A stretch of DNA of 64,000 bases, from assembly GCF_000165425.1 (NCBI RefSeq), contig NW_001799022.1, positions 496,001-560,000 on the forward strand, written 5' to 3'. Below are positions 61,073-64,000 of this stretch, piece by piece. The position numbers were made by a program, and so were the translations under genes. Each line of letters opens with the position of its first letter. Positions within the stretch are counted from its first letter, which is position 1. The stretch is from Paramecium tetraurelia (taxonomy: Eukaryota > Ciliophora > Oligohymenophorea > Peniculida > Parameciidae). Under the pieces are notes generated by a model, which did not search any database, had not been told where the DNA came from, and saw nothing but the letters and a program-made list of their open reading frames with translations.

Positions 61073-61644
61073 AAAAATTGTATTATAGTGCTATTCATAT
61101 TTTAAAATATTATTATAACTAATATTAAATAATTATTCACATTTTCTAATTTTTATCATCCAAAGAAGTAGATTGAAATTAATTAGATTTAATTCTAATA
61201 TCAGCTAGACAATTGAATTTAATGATCGATACCCTATAAATTAATTTAAATATATAAATATATACTAGAATATATAAGCTTAATATTATCAAAATTTATA
61301 TATTGTTTTAAATAGTTCCATATTAATAAATTATAGAAATTATATGATTGACCTAATATTTAAGTAATGAATCATGCGACTTACAATAAAATTGTAAAAT
61401 CAACTATATTAACTGAATGTAGCTACAAATTAAAAATTTATATGTATGAATTGAGATATATCTTTGAATAGATTCTAAGATCCCTCATTATTATCTCAAT
61501 TTATGATTTGCTGTGAAAATTAAATTATATTATTTATAAATAATTATTATTTTGGATATTAATTATAATTTTATCAATATATAATTAATTATATAAATTG
61601 ATTAAGAACAACAGAATTCCCTTTATAAATTAAAATAAGTTAAT
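61073..61644. other. Intergenic spacer
   Basis: About 570 very AT-rich bases between two plus-strand genes. The frame of the giant gene stays open into it until about 61369, but the encoded sequence is noncoding-like. No other feature is seen. Confidence 0.5.
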
Positions 61645-62326
61645 ATGTAAAACAATTACGACCAACTATTAGAAGAAACCAAAACAAAGATCCTTGCTAT
61701 GGTTGAACTTAAACCAGAAAACCAATGGACTTTAGAGTCTAACAAAGATGGCTATGTAATTTAGACCAAAACCAATCCTGAAAATGGTCTAAAAATCAAC
61801 AGAACTGAAACTAATGCTGATGTAAATCCAGAAGAGTTTGTAAACTTTGTAATTGATATGACCAGAAAACATGAGTACGATTCACATTTATAAGAGGTAT
61901 TATCTTATCTTATTGTTTAATAGGGAAAATTAATAGAAAAAGTGGATCAAAACACTTTCATATTTTATGCAAAGGGAAAACCTCCCGCAATCTTAGTAGA
62001 TGCTAGGGACTTCTGTATGGTGAGTCGAGTATACAAATTAGGTGAACATCATTTTATGACTATATGTAAATATATTAAAGACTTTATTAGCTAAGTCAAT
62101 CGAGCATCCTTAAGCACCATTAGTCAAAGGAATTCAAAGAGGAGAGGTTGTATTCTAATCTTGGATTGTAAAGAAATTACCTAATGGACAAACAAATCTT
62201 ATTAGTATAGCTAACATGAATCCAAAGGGTGATATTCCTAAGGCTCTGATTAATCAAGGTGCTTAAAAATAAGCAGAAGGAGTCAAGAAATCAATTGAAT
62301 ATTGGATAAAGAATATAAAAAAATGA
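61645..62326 (+). CDS. START-domain lipid-binding protein
   Basis: About 209 residues forming a single START domain (StAR-related lipid transfer), a helix-grip fold that binds a lipid. Seen are KPENQWTLESNKDGYVIQTK, then EFVNFVIDMTRKHEYDSHL, then FYAKGKPPAILVDARDF (the conserved RDF), VKGIQRGEVVFQSWIVK, and a C-terminal helix AEGVKKSIEYWIKNIKK. No signal or membrane segment. Ligand unknown. Introns: 61897-61923 (27 nt) and 62066-62090 (25 nt), both GTA...TAG. The first is a multiple of three without TGA in frame, so retention would keep the frame open; the spacing of conserved START residues favours splicing. Confidence 0.9.
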
Positions 62327-62448
62327 TTTATATATAAAATTAGTATTCAACAAAATAATCATTAAAATAATATCGGGGTTAGAATTCAATAATATCCATT
62401 AAATTAAAATTTTTTAAATTTGATAAATTAATTTTATGGCATTTCTTC
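62327..62448. other. Spacer after the START gene
   Basis: Short AT-rich 3' flank; nothing recognised. Confidence 0.5.
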
Positions 62449-62680
62449 TCACATTGCTATTGATTAGGACTCAAATGACAGTTCAATTTCAATTTGAAGT
62501 TTAAAAATTTCAGTCTTGAAAATATAAATTAAAAAGTCTCGATTTATTCTAATAATCAAAAAATTTCAATTTTTCTGCTATCATACTCATTGTAGCATTT
62601 CAAATGCTACGAATAGTATAATCAACACATAACCGTGCTTCAAGATAATTAATATTTACTTTGATAAAAAATGCTTGAAA
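62449..62680 (-). pseudogene. Decayed coding fragment, unknown family
   Basis: Minus-strand sequence with strongly coding-like runs: NINYLEARLCVDYTIRSI, a TGA, then NATMSMIAEKLKFFDYQNKS followed by RLFNLYF and, after a one-base frame change, KTEIFKLQIEIELSFES. The stop and frame change and the lack of a start suggest a degraded gene. The TGA sits inside a 19-base palindrome. I do not recognise the family. Confidence 0.4.
62592..62610. repeat. 19-base palindrome
   Basis: Sequence GTAGCATTTCAAATGCTAC, a perfect 9-bp inverted repeat around one base. It lies within a decayed coding fragment, so its symmetry may be chance. Confidence 0.7.
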
Positions 62681-63187
62681 TTACTATCATATGTATTACT
62701 TGTATTTTTAAATTTTTATGAATTTAAAAATATAGAAGAATCCAAATTTTTCTCCCATCATCGATTAAAGGATATGAAGCATAAATAAAATTTCTATTTA
62801 TTCTTCTAAGAAAAGAAAGTGACATATAATAATAAATGGAATTACATATACAATTGTATTTTGTTAAGATATTTTATTATGAATAGATTCACTATCGCAT
62901 GATATCTACAATCTTTAATTTGTATAAAATCAACTATCTGTTATAAGAGTTTAGAAATTTTATTTTATAGTAAATATTATTTAATTCTTAAATTCAAAGA
63001 TTTTCAAATCCTATGAAATATTTAATTTCAAGAGATCTAGATGAGATATATAAATAAGAAATAGGATTCTTAAATTTAATTGAAATTAAACTAAAGGATA
63101 TTTATTATAATTATATATATAAAATGTATGTAAATGAATAGTATTTAAAATGACAAATATTATTGATATTAATATAATAATTCTTGT
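62681..63187. other. Intergenic stretch
   Basis: About 500 AT-rich bases before the 3' end of the channel-like gene on the minus strand. No feature is supported. Confidence 0.5.
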
Positions 63188-64000
63188 TCATATAATTTTT
63201 TACACGACTTATCTAAACACAAGGCCAGCGAATAAATTCTTTTTATTTAATATTTTATCCATAATTCTCCGTAATAGTTACTATTTGTTAACAATTTTAC
63301 TAACTTTGGTAATATTGTTATGGGGGTAATAGAATTCATATTCTTAGACTTTGTCAATATGAAAGTCATTTTATTTATCATCTTGAGGAAGACTCTAATG
63401 AGAAATTGAAGGTAAATGTTCATTATATTATGAAAAACTCTGTCTTCTTGCTTGTGGAGATTAAAATTTATCATCTTCTTCATCACTCTCATGTTGTTGC
63501 TCATAACCTGGATATCCAATTTTATTTAAGAATGCTTAATCAACTTGCACTCCTAATTGAGTTCTCATCTTAATTATATGATCATAAGCTCCATTGAGAA
63601 TACCAGTTCTTTACTATTTGTATTTAGTTTTTTTCCTAGCAAATGTTTGCCTATTCTAATAGTCATTGGTATGATAAGCAGCCAACACTTTACCGTTATT
63701 TTTTTTAAAGAAAATAAGAGGACAATTTTTGAATTAATGATGAGATTGGCAAGCCTCACAAATGATTAAGTTTGTATTTTGACCAAAAACAGTATTGTCT
63801 ATGGCATACCGATATTGTTCAAAACTGGATCGATGATTTTGAATGATAGATTAAAATTCAGAAAGATTCAAGTAAGCTACTTAAACAAAGGAAGATGCAA
63901 CAATATTGTATTGCATGACATCTTGATAAAAGAATTCTCTTTCGCAGAGTAGATTTCCTTATTGATATCTTTTGATAGACTTTTCCAATATTAGAGATTT
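63188..64000 (-). CDS. C-terminal part of a cation-channel-like protein (partial)
   Basis: The frame enters from beyond the window end and gives about 270 residues. The first part resembles the C-terminal region of Paramecium voltage/cyclic-nucleotide-type potassium channels: QYNIVASSFVQVAYLNLSEF as the end of a cyclic-nucleotide-binding fold, then FEQYRYAIDNTVFG and a Cys/His motif ICEACQSHHQFKNCPLIFF. The rest is a basic and acidic low-complexity tail (HESDEEDDKFQSPQARRQS). The membrane pore region must lie outside the window, so the channel label is inferred from this tail. No intron is needed in the visible part. Stop is the TGA at 63188-63190. Confidence 0.6.

Noticed and set aside
1-64000. 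tRNA, rRNA, CRISPR, transposons and virus-derived elements
   Set aside because: No tRNA-like T-arm and anticodon arrangement, no rRNA-like sequence, no transposase, integrase, reverse transcriptase or capsid-like reading frame, and no terminal repeats were seen.

Overview
The window is protein-coding DNA from a ciliate macronuclear-type genome, almost certainly Paramecium of the P. aurelia group. Conserved genes (mitochondrial EF-G, ribonucleotide reductase large chain, ribosomal protein eS10, a mitochondrial carrier, PEX11, TBC1D31) stay open only if TAA and TAG are read as glutamine and TGA is the only stop. About 40 introns of 21-34 nt can be placed; they start GTA and mostly end TAG. A trichocyst matrix protein gene also points to Paramecium. 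Base composition is very AT-rich. No virus-like element, transposon, rRNA or tRNA gene was recognised. All gene models use the ciliate code; ORFs called with the standard code are mostly fragments or shadows.

Layout. 0.5-7.7 kb: a coiled-coil protein and a calcium-dependent kinase (+), then a P/U-type cyclin, a MIOS-like GATOR2 subunit and an A/B/E-type cyclin (all -). 7.9-14.0 kb: mitochondrial EF-G (-), a doubtful small gene, a short coiled-coil protein (-), eS10 (+), ribonucleotide reductase R1 (-). 14.2-24.5 kb: TBC1D31 homologue (-), a small basic protein (-), a two-domain adenylate-kinase-like protein (+), a UBTD ubiquitin-like protein (+), a TMEM185-like membrane protein with a C-terminal RING (-). 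25-36.4 kb: trichocyst matrix protein and PEX11 (+), an intronless unknown gene (-), a possible DNA-binding protein (-), an oxoglutarate-carrier-like protein (+), a gene-poor 2.5 kb, an acid-ceramidase-like protein (-). 36.6-43.9 kb: MAP3K-like kinase (+), decayed fragments, an HTH protein (-), a decayed RING gene (+), an NRF-6-type acyltransferase (+), a small membrane protein (+).

44.1-61.1 kb is one giant gene (+) for a secreted protein of about 5,640 residues. It has 11 copies of a two-lobe module with a probable lectin/laminin-G-like fold, interrupted by a long Q/T/N-rich heptad linker. The window closes with a START-domain lipid-binding protein (+) and the 3' part of a cation-channel-like gene (-) that runs off the end.

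The genes do not form operons and mostly have unrelated housekeeping, signalling, ciliary and secretory roles. Several gene-poor stretches carry short coding-like fragments interrupted by TGA or frame changes. That fits loss of duplicate genes after the whole-genome duplications known in Paramecium, but this is an inference. The most unusual objects are the giant repeat protein, a ceramidase-like enzyme with serine at the usual catalytic cysteine, and a MIOS-like protein without a beta-propeller.
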